A stretch of 42,173 bases of DNA from Deltaproteobacteria bacterium (GCA_002691205.1 NZHD01000057.1:1-42173), one strand, 5' to 3'; positions 14,885 through 24,039 are shown, counted from the stretch's first letter. Numbers and translations are program-made. Notes: a model not told the origin generated them from the sequence alone.

Positions 14885-15832
14885 ATGCCTAACTCGTACC
14901 CGGAACCGTCCCTTCCTTCTCGATTTTTTACAAAAGAAGAAATTGAGTCCTACTATCGAGATGGGGTCGTATGCGCTCGAGGCTTACTCGATACGGAGAC
15001 TGTCCATCACCTTCGCGAAGCGCTTGAAGACACTCTTAAAAAGGTGTCTGTGCTTGGAAAAAATGCTCTCAATCGAGAGTCTAAGGGTTTTCATGGCGAT
15101 ATCTTCGTGTGGAAACTTCACGACGTCTTTCGCGATCTCGCCCTATTCTCATCTCTTCCCGCATTAGCGCATCAGATTCTTGAAACCGAAACCGTCAACT
15201 TCTTCTATGAACAGTTCTTCGTGAAGAGAGCGGGCTGCCCTGTTGATACTCCGTGGCATCAAGACATTCCCTTCTGGCCTGTCCGGGGATCGCAGATCGT
15301 CTCCTTCTGGATCACGCTTGACCCCGTCACCCGCGAATCGAGCGGCCTTGAGTTTGTCGCGGGATCACAAGACTGGGACCAACGCTACAAGGCCGTGACT
15401 CCGGGTCATGATGCCTACTTGATGGACACGGAGCTCCCCGTTTCGCCCAACTACGCAGAGCATCGAGACACACACAACGTCGTCGGCTGGGACATGGAGC
15501 CCGGCGACGTCATTGTCTTTGGTCCAGTGGTTTGCCACGGATCGGCTGCTAATGCCTCCAATATTCATGACCGACGGGCATTGGCCTTCCGATACTGTGG
15601 ACCTGACGTTCAATATTCACCGCAACACGCCACCATGCCTTTGCTTTGGGATCACGGTCTTGAACCCGGCGACCCTCTAGGCGGTCCCCTGTTTCCCCAG
15701 GTCTGGCCCCACGTCATCGAGGAGGAAGTGGCGCGTCGCATGGATGGACCCGAACCTCCTAGCGAAAAACAAGTCGGTGCCTTCATCAAACATCTCGCAG
15801 ACACCGGCTTTGGACCCACCGGTCAAAAATAA
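14885..15832 (+). CDS. Phytanoyl-CoA dioxygenase (PhyH) family protein
   Basis: This 315-residue protein has the double-stranded beta-helix of Fe(II)/2-oxoglutarate dioxygenases. The iron triad is readable: His 125 and Asp 127 in TPWHQDIPFWP, and His 218 in VVCHGSAANAS. Arg 236 in RRALAFRYCG is the likely 2-oxoglutarate anchor. Family knowledge: members hydroxylate fatty acyl groups, mitomycin-like metabolites, ectoine and many others, so the substrate is unknown. The ATG at 14885 follows GGGAGAATACG. It precedes a nitroreductase gene on the same strand by 113 bp. No CoA-binding feature is evident, so a non-CoA substrate is quite possible. Confidence 0.88.
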   Translation: MPNSYPEPSLPSRFFTKEEIESYYRDGVVCARGLLDTETVHHLREALEDTLKKVSVLGKNALNRESKGFHGDIFVWKLHDVFRDLALFSSLPALAHQILETETVNFFYEQFFVKRAGCPVDTPWHQDIPFWPVRGSQIVSFWITLDPVTRESSGLEFVAGSQDWDQRYKAVTPGHDAYLMDTELPVSPNYAEHRDTHNVVGWDMEPGDVIVFGPVVCHGSAANASNIHDRRALAFRYCGPDVQYSPQHATMPLLWDHGLEPGDPLGGPLFPQVWPHVIEEEVARRMDGPEPPSEKQVGAFIKHLADTGFGPTGQK

Positions 15833-15945
15833 GACCCCTTAATCGCAGGCTCGCACTTAAAGCGCTCCACCAGCTAGATCAATAACGGCGCTCTTTCGGC
15901 CCGCGTCATAGATGAGCCAAAAGTCGGTCGAGCGAGGAGAAACAC

Positions 15946-16599
15946 ATGGAAGACAACCCCCGTTTTTTCGATCTTGTGGGTCAAGTGCGCGCCATGCGGC
16001 GCCTCAAGCCTGATCCCGTGCCTCACGATCTCCTCATGAAGGTCCTCGATGCCGGTGTACAAGCCCCTTCAGGCATGAATACTCAGCCCTGGTCTTTTTT
16101 GGTTCTCCAAGAAACCGAAGCCAAGCAATGGTTTGCAGATCGCTACAAAACCGCGATCGAGTCACGATTTGGTACAGGCAAGCCCAATAACGATGACGAC
16201 TCTTCCACGGCCCGTCAATTTCGCGCGGTTCGTTATCAGATGAACCATATGCAGGATTTTCCGGTTCTGCTCATTGTCTGCGGATTACGAGATTGGCCTT
16301 TTCGGGTCCCCAAGGCCGAACGTGTGGGTTTAGCTCCGGCTAACTACGGCGCTATCTACCCCTGTGTACAAAACATTCTGCTGGCTTGCCGCGCGGTGGG
16401 ACTCGGAGCAGCGCTCACTACTATGCATCAAGTCTTTGAAGAGGAGCTCATGGAACGATTTCAAATTCCATCCGAATATGGCGTGGTGGTTACGATGCCT
16501 ATCGGATATCCCATGGGTCAGTTCGGTTCAGTGCGCCGCCGCCCCGCCGAGTCATCAACCCATTTTGATTTCTGGGGAAACCGCCCTCCAAAATCGTGA
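15946..16599 (+). CDS. Nitroreductase family flavoprotein
   Basis: This 217-residue protein has the FMN-binding nitroreductase fold. VRAMRRLKPDPVPHDLLMKV (about 8-27) carries the phosphate-binding arginines, and QAPSGMNTQPWSFLVL (about 39-54) is the core flavin motif. LACRAVGLGAALTTMHQVF and VVTMPIGYPMGQFG near the end complete the family signature. Family knowledge: these enzymes reduce nitro groups, enones or quinones, or dehalogenate, using NAD(P)H. A strong ribosome site (GAGGAG) precedes the ATG. A second, clearly different nitroreductase sits at 40796-41500. It is convergent with the DUF3604 gene. Confidence 0.88.
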   Translation: MEDNPRFFDLVGQVRAMRRLKPDPVPHDLLMKVLDAGVQAPSGMNTQPWSFLVLQETEAKQWFADRYKTAIESRFGTGKPNNDDDSSTARQFRAVRYQMNHMQDFPVLLIVCGLRDWPFRVPKAERVGLAPANYGAIYPCVQNILLACRAVGLGAALTTMHQVFEEELMERFQIPSEYGVVVTMPIGYPMGQFGSVRRRPAESSTHFDFWGNRPPKS

Positions 16600-16641
16600 G
16601 CGCAGGAAAATCCGAGAAAATGAACGAAGCGAACGATCAAA

Positions 16642-18660
16642 TCAACTCGCCGGTTCGATCCAGATCGGTGACGACCAAGCCCGCTCTTGAATAGTCGGCG
16701 GCACTCGTGGATCAGGCTCGACGCCCAGACGAATGGCATCGTAGCTCGACCAGCGGCAAGTCGGGTTTTGAATGGCTCTGACGTAGTAAAAGGCGTCTTC
16801 GCTCGCGTCGAAATCTTCATCCCTAAAAGTCGCCATCAGCTGAGCGGCTCCGCTCTCGCCCAATGTCTGGCATGTTGTGATATCAACAGAAGCGCCGTTG
16901 TCTGGACAGCGAAGCGTGTCGGGGTTGACCTCAAGCCCGTCTGCACAGACCACATCTCGAACCCGTTCATGAGTTTTCCCATTCTCATCAATCCACCCCT
17001 TGATAAGCTGGATCCGCTGAAGTGGCGCGCTCATCCAGTCAGCCCCGGCCCAGACAAAAAAAGTCGGGCTGCTGTCGCCCTCGCCCTCTGGCAGAAGCAC
17101 ACCTCCCATGGGAACTCCTCCCTGGGTGGCCAGAGCCACCGGGTCACGGGCGCCCAACATAGCTTCATCAAACCTCCAACCCGCAAAAAAGCGAAGGACT
17201 ATACGAGGCCCTGAGGTCGCATATGCCTCACGACGCTGCATTCCTGCGAACAGGGCATCACGTGTGTTCTCTTCGGCCCACACGGCGGCCAGCCCCCCGG
17301 AGCCGTGATCCGTCAGAATCTGATTATGCGGCGCGGCATCGGGTCGTGTCCGAAGCCGCCGCAGCGCGGGCGAACTCGCCGCCCCAACTTTACCAACAAA
17401 GTCCCACTCCTCCGCGTCGCCAGGGTTCGCGTTGTGCCCATCGGTGGCCGCGATGAAGCCGAAGGCCATAGGGTTAAATCCAATCTCACGATTTAGTTCT
17501 AGCCCCACTTTTAACCCTTGTCGCGCAAAGGATGTTTGCAGAGCACATCCGTTCTCCTGTCCAGGATTACACGGCTCAAGAACCTGCTCAAAAGCGCACT
17601 CCTCGTCCGTGGCGCCCACGCCCAGAGCGCACTCTGAGGCTCCCTTCACCTGATACATCTCGGCGAGGGGCTCGCGACGCTTGCGCAGCTGCCAATCGTC
17701 TTCATCGTAGGTGTCGCCGTCCCAGGTGTAACGGCTGTAAAAAAGGCCCCAGCCCTTGTTCATGTTATGAGGAATCGTCAGGAAATCACAGTCGCCCGTG
17801 CAGACCTCCTCCAGCCCGCGCCACAACTCAAGAGCATTGTCGACGTCCCGGGATGAAATCGCATATTCCGGAAGTTCATCGCCGTTGAAGATAACATTCC
17901 GGTGATGCTTCCCTGCGCGCTCGAGTTGTGGAGAGTACTCATAGGCCGCAAATGTCGTAAAGACGCCAGGCTCATTGTGAAGATCAGCCAGCTCCATGTA
18001 ACGTGCCCAATCCGAGCGACTGTCATGCCGGCAACGCTGCATGCCTTCATCGCCACTACAGATTGGAACATTCCCCAGCATCTGTCCGACACGGGGGCGG
18101 TTGCGATAGACGCCTGCGGGCTGATTAAGGTCGGGCTCCGTCTCCATTCGCGACTCGCGACCCGCAAGGAAGAGTGCCGTCGTAAAGCCCGGAGTCTCCA
18201 TCACCCAGCAGTTCAATCGTTCGAAGAGACTCAAGTCCGGCTCGTCACAACGAGTCCGCAAGCCAAACCCCTCAGCATGATCCGTGATGGCTACAAAGTC
18301 GAGCGGTCGAGACAGCTGCATCAATTCCCCGCCCGGACTAAGCAATGACTCGCCCCGTGCGAATCGGTACGCATCCTCGGGCGTCGCCGTCGTTCCGAAG
18401 AGAACCGCGTCCATACTCTCAGTTGTGTGCACGTGAAGCTCACCCCAGTACACATTCTTCAGCGCATTGTAGGGTCGCGATTCAAGTTCGAGCGCCAAGG
18501 GAATATTGACCCGGCTGTCGTCCTGCTGCGCGTAGTCTTCGGGCGCGGTGACCGGCGAGATCTGCTGACCAAACCCGTATATGGGTAGAATGAACAACCA
18601 GCTCAAAACAAGGACCGTCAGGAGAAAGAGCGCAGCGAGCCCAATCAGAATTTTTTTCAT
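16642..18660 (-). CDS. DUF3604 family protein, membrane-anchored
   Basis: This 672-residue protein has an N-terminal hydrophobic segment (about 4-30), either a signal anchor or a long signal peptide. The DUF3604 body begins with YWGELHVHTTESMDA (71-85). Its His 76-x-His 78 pair resembles the PHP-type metal site, and FVAITDHAEGFG, TIPHNMNKGWG and FGFIAATDGHNANPG give further histidine and aspartate ligands. Family knowledge: DUF3604 proteins are large, common in marine bacteria and functionally undefined; a periplasmic metallo-hydrolase or phosphoesterase role is plausible. GAGGTGATCGAAG precedes the ATG. It is the last gene of a minus-strand run, 31 bp after the DUF1330-like membrane protein. 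Confidence 0.85.
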   Translation of the reverse strand: MKKILIGLAALFLLTVLVLSWLFILPIYGFGQQISPVTAPEDYAQQDDSRVNIPLALELESRPYNALKNVYWGELHVHTTESMDAVLFGTTATPEDAYRFARGESLLSPGGELMQLSRPLDFVAITDHAEGFGLRTRCDEPDLSLFERLNCWVMETPGFTTALFLAGRESRMETEPDLNQPAGVYRNRPRVGQMLGNVPICSGDEGMQRCRHDSRSDWARYMELADLHNEPGVFTTFAAYEYSPQLERAGKHHRNVIFNGDELPEYAISSRDVDNALELWRGLEEVCTGDCDFLTIPHNMNKGWGLFYSRYTWDGDTYDEDDWQLRKRREPLAEMYQVKGASECALGVGATDEECAFEQVLEPCNPGQENGCALQTSFARQGLKVGLELNREIGFNPMAFGFIAATDGHNANPGDAEEWDFVGKVGAASSPALRRLRTRPDAAPHNQILTDHGSGGLAAVWAEENTRDALFAGMQRREAYATSGPRIVLRFFAGWRFDEAMLGARDPVALATQGGVPMGGVLLPEGEGDSSPTFFVWAGADWMSAPLQRIQLIKGWIDENGKTHERVRDVVCADGLEVNPDTLRCPDNGASVDITTCQTLGESGAAQLMATFRDEDFDASEDAFYYVRAIQNPTCRWSSYDAIRLGVEPDPRVPPTIQERAWSSPIWIEPAS

Positions 18661-18691
18661 CTTCGATCACCTCTTCTTATGCGATATCCCG

Positions 18692-19348
18692 TTAACGCAC
18701 TCGATGCGAGCGCGTGCTAACTCGATCGAGAAGTAGCCCGATTACGATCAGAAAAAGTAGCGGCACAAGCCGAACTGTGGCAAACGAAATAAGCGGGGTG
18801 GCCGCCAGCGCGTGGCTGCGATCCAGAGCCGCCCACTTGTGGTCCACATCTTCCCCCCAACTTGTCTTCAAAATAAAATCCAGGAAATCCCGACGGCTGC
18901 GATAGCGCACCAGAGTGATACGGCTCCAGTCTTGGCGATCAAAATCACCGATGCCACCAAATGAAAAAACCGGATCAACCATCAAAAGCGGGTGAATCGC
19001 ACGTACGAAAAGATGAGGGACGATCCTTCTCTGATACTCCAGCTCTGCCTCTTGGGCGCTCCCAATCACAGCACGGCCATCGGCGTAAAGAGGCTGTTCA
19101 CGGTACACATTTAGATTCACCATCACGAATTCCTGACCGTCATCCTCCGCTATGAACTCACGCAGTTTCACCAAACGGTCACGTTTCGTTTTGTCTCGAT
19201 TGTCCTCACTCACAGGTCTTGCCTGGGCGAGCGAAAGGTACCGCTCGGCCTCTTGGGATGAGATCGGCTCTCCCGATCCTCCATACCACACAAAGAAAAC
19301 GCCATAGATCAGCGCTAATATGCCCCACCGCCAGAGTGATGCCTTCAA
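18692..19348 (-). CDS. Double-anchored membrane protein with DUF1330-like domain
   Basis: This 218-residue protein has one helix near each end (about 9-22 and 187-207). Lys/Arg at the very N-terminus and several Arg after the last helix place both ends inside, so the central domain should face the periplasm. That domain (about 45-175) contains QEFVMVNLNVYREQPLYADG, then the sequence pattern P-H-L-F and RITLVRYRSRRDFLDFIL, the same MVNL...YxDGR signature as the DUF1330-like gene at 9757. The start is TTG at 19348 with GAAGGAG six bases upstream; the open frame extends to 19525, but that part overlaps the amidohydrolase. It sits between two exported hydrolases, so it may be their membrane partner. 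The role is unknown. Confidence 0.65.
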   Translation of the reverse strand: MKASLWRWGILALIYGVFFVWYGGSGEPISSQEAERYLSLAQARPVSEDNRDKTKRDRLVKLREFIAEDDGQEFVMVNLNVYREQPLYADGRAVIGSAQEAELEYQRRIVPHLFVRAIHPLLMVDPVFSFGGIGDFDRQDWSRITLVRYRSRRDFLDFILKTSWGEDVDHKWAALDRSHALAATPLISFATVRLVPLLFLIVIGLLLDRVSTRSHRVR

Positions 19349-19461
19349 TGTCAACTCCTTCGAAGCCCTACTTGTCTTTACGGACCCGATGAGCTGAAGA
19401 AGAGCGAAGGCGAGCAAACAACCACCTCTAACCCAATCAACCCATCCGGCGGAACACCGAT

Positions 19462-21186
19462 CTACGGCCCCGCACTCTCGAAAACCGGCGGAACTCTCCG
19501 GTAGACTAGCTCCCCGCCCACCCAAGTGAAATCGACTCGCGTCTCGAGAAATTCACTGGGGGGAATTTCGAAGAGGTTCTTTGAAAGCAAAATAAGGTCA
19601 GCGTAGTGGCCCGCGCGGATTGTGCCGCGGTTTCCCTCCAGAAAGTTCGCGTAGGCCCCGTTAATCGTATAGGCACGAATGGCAGTCTCTAGGTCAACGC
19701 GCTCCTCGGGAATCCAGCCACCCGATGCTTCGCCCCCAAGCCCTTCTCTCGTGACAGCAGAATAGATGCCGATCAGAGGGTTCATCTCAGAAACATCCCA
19801 ATCACTGGAAAAGACCAGTCGAGCTCCCTGCTCATGTAAGCTTTTCCAAGGAAAGGCATACCGGAGACGCTGGGGCCCCACCGCATCCACCCATTGGCCA
19901 TTGCTTTCCGGAAGAACGTGTCTTGGCTGCATACACGCCGTTACTCCCAATTCAGCAAAACGCGGCTGATCCTCAGGCGCCACGAGCTCCACGTGGACAA
20001 TCTGATGGCGACTATCTCTCCGTCCGTTGACCTGCTGAGCATGTTCCAAAGCATCCAGAGCGATGCGATTGCCCCGGTCTCCGATGGCATGAATGAAGAG
20101 TTGATGCCCCTCTGCATCGATCCGTGCTACCAGAGCCCGGAAGACTTCGGGAGTATAGAAGGTCTCCCCGCTCTCCTCGGGTTGATCCGAATAAGGCTCA
20201 AGCAGGGCCGCCGTATGCGCCTCGATCACGTCATCGATATACAGTTTGATAGCTGAAACTCGCAGCCGATCATCATTCAGCGCCTCGGCGGCAGCGGAGA
20301 ACGCGGGAAGGTCGGAAGCCGCCGTGCCCACCGGGTGAAAGAGCGCAGTCTGAACACGCGCCTTGAGAGAGCCTGCGTCACGAGCCGCCACAAACGTATG
20401 GAGTTCATCGAGGCCGGTCTGGGGCGCAATGATCGTGGTGATCCCATAGCCCAGCGCCTGTAGCAAACTCGCCTCCAGGGAACGCTGAAGAAGCTGATCC
20501 CCCTCTGGAAATGTTTGCCCAAGGCGTTTCATCGCCAGATTAGCCTCCCCCAGCGAAACCACTGCCTGAATCACACCGGTGGGCGCTTCACTCTCAGGGT
20601 CCACAACGACCTCCGCTTGCGAGGACAGATCGCTTCCAGCTTCAAGTTCGATGGCCTCCATCGCCGCCGAATTGAGCCAGGCTGTATGCGCATCGTAAGA
20701 AATAAAAAAAGCTGGGCGGCCCTGAGTGAGACCCTTCAGATACTCAGCTCGAGGCAAACCGTCCCCCGGAAAAGCCGAATAGAGCCAACCCTGTCCCGAG
20801 ATCCACGGAAGCTCGGGATGGGCGCTCGCAAAGTCCCGGATCGTCTCTTGAACCTCGGCGAGAGTCTCTGCCCCGGAGAGGTCCACCGAATCCGGTTCGT
20901 TGCCGTAGCGGATATGATTGTGGCTATCGATGAAACCTGGGAGTAACAAGCGACCCTGAGCATCAATCACCTCGGTCCCTGCATCCCGATAGCCAGCTGC
21001 ATCCACTTCATCCCCCACCCAGATGATCTTGTCGCCAAGGAGGGCAACGGCTTCCGCCCACGGACGCCCATCATCGACTGTATAAACAAGGGCATTGTGG
21101 ATCAAAACATCCGCGGCCGGATTCTTTTCCTGAGTGCATGACAGAATAGAAAGGACGAAAAAAACGGGAACAATCATTCTTCGCAT
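19462..21186 (-). CDS. Lipoprotein amidohydrolase (YtcJ-like, amidohydrolase 3)
   Basis: This 574-residue protein starts with a lipoprotein signal: MRRMIVPVFFVLSILSC, with Cys 17 in the lipobox. An amidohydrolase-3 domain follows: DVLIHNALVYTVDDGRPWAE (about 26-45), GFIDSHNHIRYG with metal ligands His 89 and His 91, LFIHAIGDRGNRIALDALEH and FSSDWDVSEMNPLIGIYSAV. Family knowledge: YtcJ/ExoA-type enzymes are zinc hydrolases of amide-like bonds with few known substrates, usually cytosolic or secreted. A lipid anchor would place this copy on a membrane facing the periplasm. AGGAGAG lies upstream of the ATG. Downstream are the double-anchored protein and the DUF3604 gene, probably in one operon. 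Confidence 0.88.
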   Translation of the reverse strand: MRRMIVPVFFVLSILSCTQEKNPAADVLIHNALVYTVDDGRPWAEAVALLGDKIIWVGDEVDAAGYRDAGTEVIDAQGRLLLPGFIDSHNHIRYGNEPDSVDLSGAETLAEVQETIRDFASAHPELPWISGQGWLYSAFPGDGLPRAEYLKGLTQGRPAFFISYDAHTAWLNSAAMEAIELEAGSDLSSQAEVVVDPESEAPTGVIQAVVSLGEANLAMKRLGQTFPEGDQLLQRSLEASLLQALGYGITTIIAPQTGLDELHTFVAARDAGSLKARVQTALFHPVGTAASDLPAFSAAAEALNDDRLRVSAIKLYIDDVIEAHTAALLEPYSDQPEESGETFYTPEVFRALVARIDAEGHQLFIHAIGDRGNRIALDALEHAQQVNGRRDSRHQIVHVELVAPEDQPRFAELGVTACMQPRHVLPESNGQWVDAVGPQRLRYAFPWKSLHEQGARLVFSSDWDVSEMNPLIGIYSAVTREGLGGEASGGWIPEERVDLETAIRAYTINGAYANFLEGNRGTIRAGHYADLILLSKNLFEIPPSEFLETRVDFTWVGGELVYRRVPPVFESAGP

Positions 21187-21356
21187 GACTCGGACTCTCC
21201 TTCTGAGAGACTGATGATGCCGCTAAAAATTCAAATGCCACAGAGAGAATGATAAAACATACAGGCTTGAAAATTAAAGGCTCTCCGCTGAAACGCCCTT
21301 TGTTTCCGGAGAAAAAAAGAACCAGCGATTCAAGGCAGAATGTTGGTCTACAATTT

Positions 21357-22391
21357 TCAACCTTGTCCCTGAATAAAATCAATCAAACGGCGAGCCATTT
21401 CTTCTCCGAGACTCTCCTGAATAAAGTGCCCCGCCGGAAGACGACCATGAAGCTGACCTTGCGCGCCCGGAATGCTCTCGATCAGTGTATCCTGCAGGTG
21501 TTTATGACCGATGATCACATCGAACTCACCGAAGAGAGTCAGAAACGGTTTCTCGAAGGTGCAGATTTTTTCCCAAGCCGCCAAAGCTCTCTCTTCGTCC
21601 ACCAGGGAAGCCATGGAGGGCAATGCCCGGATACCTGTTTTGTAGATTCGGTCTGGAAAAGGCGCATCGTACGCGGCCGCCTCATCAGCCGTCAGTGAGA
21701 CCCCTGCATCGACAACAAGATTCTGACTGGGCATGAAGTCCGGCATGGTGAGTGCGTACTTCATCCATTGTTCAAAAAAAGCGGACATATCCTCGCCTAT
21801 CAGAGGACCTGCGATTTCTAAAAAATCAGAGAAGGTTCTCGTTTCGGCTTCGTCATCCACCGGGTAGTCGTCTCTGTTCAACCCATGGGTGACGTTAAAA
21901 ATAGGGTGAGGGATTCGCATGGGTACTGCATTGGCCGCCAAAACAGATTCGAAGTGATCGGGATGTTCAGCCACCTCCAGCAATCCGATTGCCCCGCCCC
22001 AATCCTGACAGAAGAGCGTGATCTTCTGGAGTCCAAGTTCTTCAATAAACTCATGGAGCCAGTCTGTGTGCTGTTCCGCTGTGTGTAGATGAATATTAAG
22101 AGGCTTATCGGACCGACCCATCCCAATCAAATCGGGGGCAATGGTGCGATAGCCCGCATCGACGAGAATGGGAATCATTTTTCGGTAGAGATAGCTCCAG
22201 TCGGGCTGTCCATGCAGAAGCAGAATCGGTCGGCCGTCCTGAGGTCCTTCGTCAATATAATGCTGTTGCCAACCATCGACCTGAACATAATTCGGCGCAT
22301 AGGGAAAACCGGCGAGATTTTCAAAAAATGCATCGGGAGTCCTAACGAAATCTTCTCCATTTTTATTTTTTCGTAGGTGCGGCTCGCTCAT
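21357..22391 (-). CDS. Haloalkane dehalogenase (HLD-I-like alpha/beta hydrolase)
   Basis: This 344-residue alpha/beta hydrolase would split carbon-halogen bonds in haloalkanes to give an alcohol and halide. The nucleophile is Asp 130 in FCQDWGGAIGL, with Trp 131 as the first halide-binding residue. The cap-domain segment FFEQWMKYALTMPDF supplies a second tryptophan, as in subfamily I. LLLHGQPDWSYLYRKMIP (57-74) has Gln where DhlA-like enzymes have Glu. The acid is probably Asp in FGEFDVI and the base is His in AGHFIQE. No signal peptide is present, so it is cytosolic. GAGGGTAAA precedes the ATG. An epoxide hydrolase is the main alternative, but the two tryptophans favour dehalogenase. Confidence 0.78.
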   Translation of the reverse strand: MSEPHLRKNKNGEDFVRTPDAFFENLAGFPYAPNYVQVDGWQQHYIDEGPQDGRPILLLHGQPDWSYLYRKMIPILVDAGYRTIAPDLIGMGRSDKPLNIHLHTAEQHTDWLHEFIEELGLQKITLFCQDWGGAIGLLEVAEHPDHFESVLAANAVPMRIPHPIFNVTHGLNRDDYPVDDEAETRTFSDFLEIAGPLIGEDMSAFFEQWMKYALTMPDFMPSQNLVVDAGVSLTADEAAAYDAPFPDRIYKTGIRALPSMASLVDEERALAAWEKICTFEKPFLTLFGEFDVIIGHKHLQDTLIESIPGAQGQLHGRLPAGHFIQESLGEEMARRLIDFIQGQG

Positions 22392-22522
22392 TTTACCCTC
22401 TGCTGATTAATTCAAAATCCCTAAGAATCTCAAAATTTGACGCGTACGGCCTAGCCTTAAAAAACGGCCTCCTCTTTTAGGCAAAGCCACACAGGACGAC
22501 GCCCTTTGGGAGCGCGACTCGT

Positions 22523-22936
22523 TCATCCTCTGCCACGCACCTGCTTTCGCCTCCGGTAAACAAGAAACAAAGAGATAATTTGAATTATCAATAACGCACT
22601 AAACCAAATCAAATTAATGGGGATGCCAAAAGGTCTTGGCTCCACCCCGCCTTCGCCCAGGAAGACGCCATCGTACAAAGGCATTGTGATTGCCGAAACC
22701 GAATAGCCCAATAGGATACAAAGGCTTATTAATCCGGGAAGCACCTCTTCTTTTCGGTACCAGAGATGATAAACGGCCAACCAAAAGAGAAAGAAATTGG
22801 TGGCCAGCATCCAGACAAGATGAGATCGTGCATGGGCGTCCCAGTGGGAATTGAATAGATGAGTGGGGCCAGCATCCATCAGAATAGGTAAGATCGCGCA
22901 ACCAAGTAGAGCTACGGTTGTCAGAATTTTAGTCAT
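22523..22936 (-). CDS. Small polytopic membrane protein (DUF6640-like)
   Basis: This 137-residue protein has about four hydrophobic segments (near 4-20, 42-60, 66-84 and 104-127) and a basic C-terminal tail. THLFNSHWDAHARSHLVWM (about 25-43) resembles the conserved histidine-rich loop of DUF6640-type proteins, whose function is unknown; I give that name from memory and with caution. It is the first gene of the minus-strand run that continues with the haloalkane dehalogenase 131 bp later. Co-transcription is possible but not shown. The ATG lies in an AT-rich context without a strong ribosome site. Confidence 0.6.
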   Translation of the reverse strand: MTKILTTVALLGCAILPILMDAGPTHLFNSHWDAHARSHLVWMLATNFFLFWLAVYHLWYRKEEVLPGLISLCILLGYSVSAITMPLYDGVFLGEGGVEPRPFGIPINLIWFSALLIIQIISLFLVYRRRKQVRGRG

Positions 22937-23170
22937 ATATTTTGACGGTATCTCATCTTGAATCGATTGCGAAGTGACTTTTCCGGTTCCAAGGTCAAGC
23001 GAAAGGGTACCGCGAATCGGCCCTCACTCATCAGTACTGACTCACCGATGCCGTCAAAAAAACCATGCGGTAATCGAAACGTACTTCAAACATCATTTCA
23101 CGAGCGATCCCCCTCACTCGATACATCTACCCAAGGTGCAAGGCCGAGGCTCGTGCGCTAGCTTCGATCT

Positions 23171-23944
23171 GTGCGATTAGAAAGCTCGCCCACCAAAGCC
23201 GCCCTTCCGCGAGAGACGATCTCGCTCTTTGACGTCGACGTCACAGATGTGACGCTTGAGGATGCGGCCGCGATCATAGATCTTTACTGTCAGCAAGCCG
23301 GCTTTACTTCGAACGCCGTTTTCTTTGTGAACGCGCACACACTCAATTTAGCGAATCGGAGCCAACCCTTTAAATCCGTCCTAAGGGAGGCCCATACAGT
23401 TTTTGGCGACGGGACGGGTGTGCGCTTGGCCGCCCGATGGCTACGGGGAGTCCGCCTCAAGGCGAACGTAAATGGAACAGACCTTTTGCCCTTTTATCTA
23501 AGCCAATCGACTCATGGCTCGCGATCCTGCTTCCTGCTCGGAGCAGCCCCCGACGTGATTTCGTGCAGCGCAGAATCAGCTGCCGAGATGTTCCCTCATT
23601 GGAATTTCGCGGGGTATCAGCACGGTTTTTTTGGAGCCGACGAGGAAGACCAAATCATTAATCGAATTAATGCATTAAAACCGAACCTTCTCTTGGTAGG
23701 CATGGGCAACCCTCAACAAGAGCTTTGGATTCACCGTCACCTAAACCGCCTAAACGTTGGCTGCTGCATCGGCGTCGGCGCCTTGCTGGACTATTGGGCA
23801 GGAAAAGAGGTCCGATCTCCGGAATGGATGCAACGCACGGGACTAGAATGGCTCTACCGTATGTTTCTCCAAAAGGGAAAATTCCAAAGATACGCGTTGG
23901 GCGTACCCGAATTTATTGTGAACGTTCTTCGTGCACCGCGATAA
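23171..23944 (+). CDS. WecG/TagA/CpsF family glycosyltransferase
   Basis: This 257-residue glycosyltransferase (family GT26) adds an N-acetyl-mannosaminuronic acid- or mannosamine-type sugar to lipid-linked polysaccharide precursors. Signature motifs are FFVNAHTLNLANR (about 52-64), TVFGDGTGVRLAARWLRG (about 76-93), NLLLVGMGNPQQELWIHRH (about 171-189) and GVGALLDYWAGKEVRSPEWM (about 201-220), then GLEWLYRMF. The length and motif order match the full family. The start is GTG at 23171, chosen as the first start in the open frame; its ribosome site is weak. Two Gfo/Idh/MocA oxidoreductase genes follow closely, which fits a sugar-precursor and envelope polysaccharide function. Confidence 0.88.
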   Translation: MRLESSPTKAALPRETISLFDVDVTDVTLEDAAAIIDLYCQQAGFTSNAVFFVNAHTLNLANRSQPFKSVLREAHTVFGDGTGVRLAARWLRGVRLKANVNGTDLLPFYLSQSTHGSRSCFLLGAAPDVISCSAESAAEMFPHWNFAGYQHGFFGADEEDQIINRINALKPNLLLVGMGNPQQELWIHRHLNRLNVGCCIGVGALLDYWAGKEVRSPEWMQRTGLEWLYRMFLQKGKFQRYALGVPEFIVNVLRAPR

Positions 23945-24039
23945 GTGCATCTTCAGAGTCATGCGGCTCGTAGTGTAAAGATCGACCGAACCGGCTACCT
24001 ATAGGGAGCCTTCTGACCGCAGCGGGAGCTTCAAAAAGC

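Noticed and set aside
22457..22492. Terminator-like GCCT/AGGC stem with T6 on the minus strand after the small membrane protein gene
   Set aside because: The stem is only four base pairs, too weak to call.
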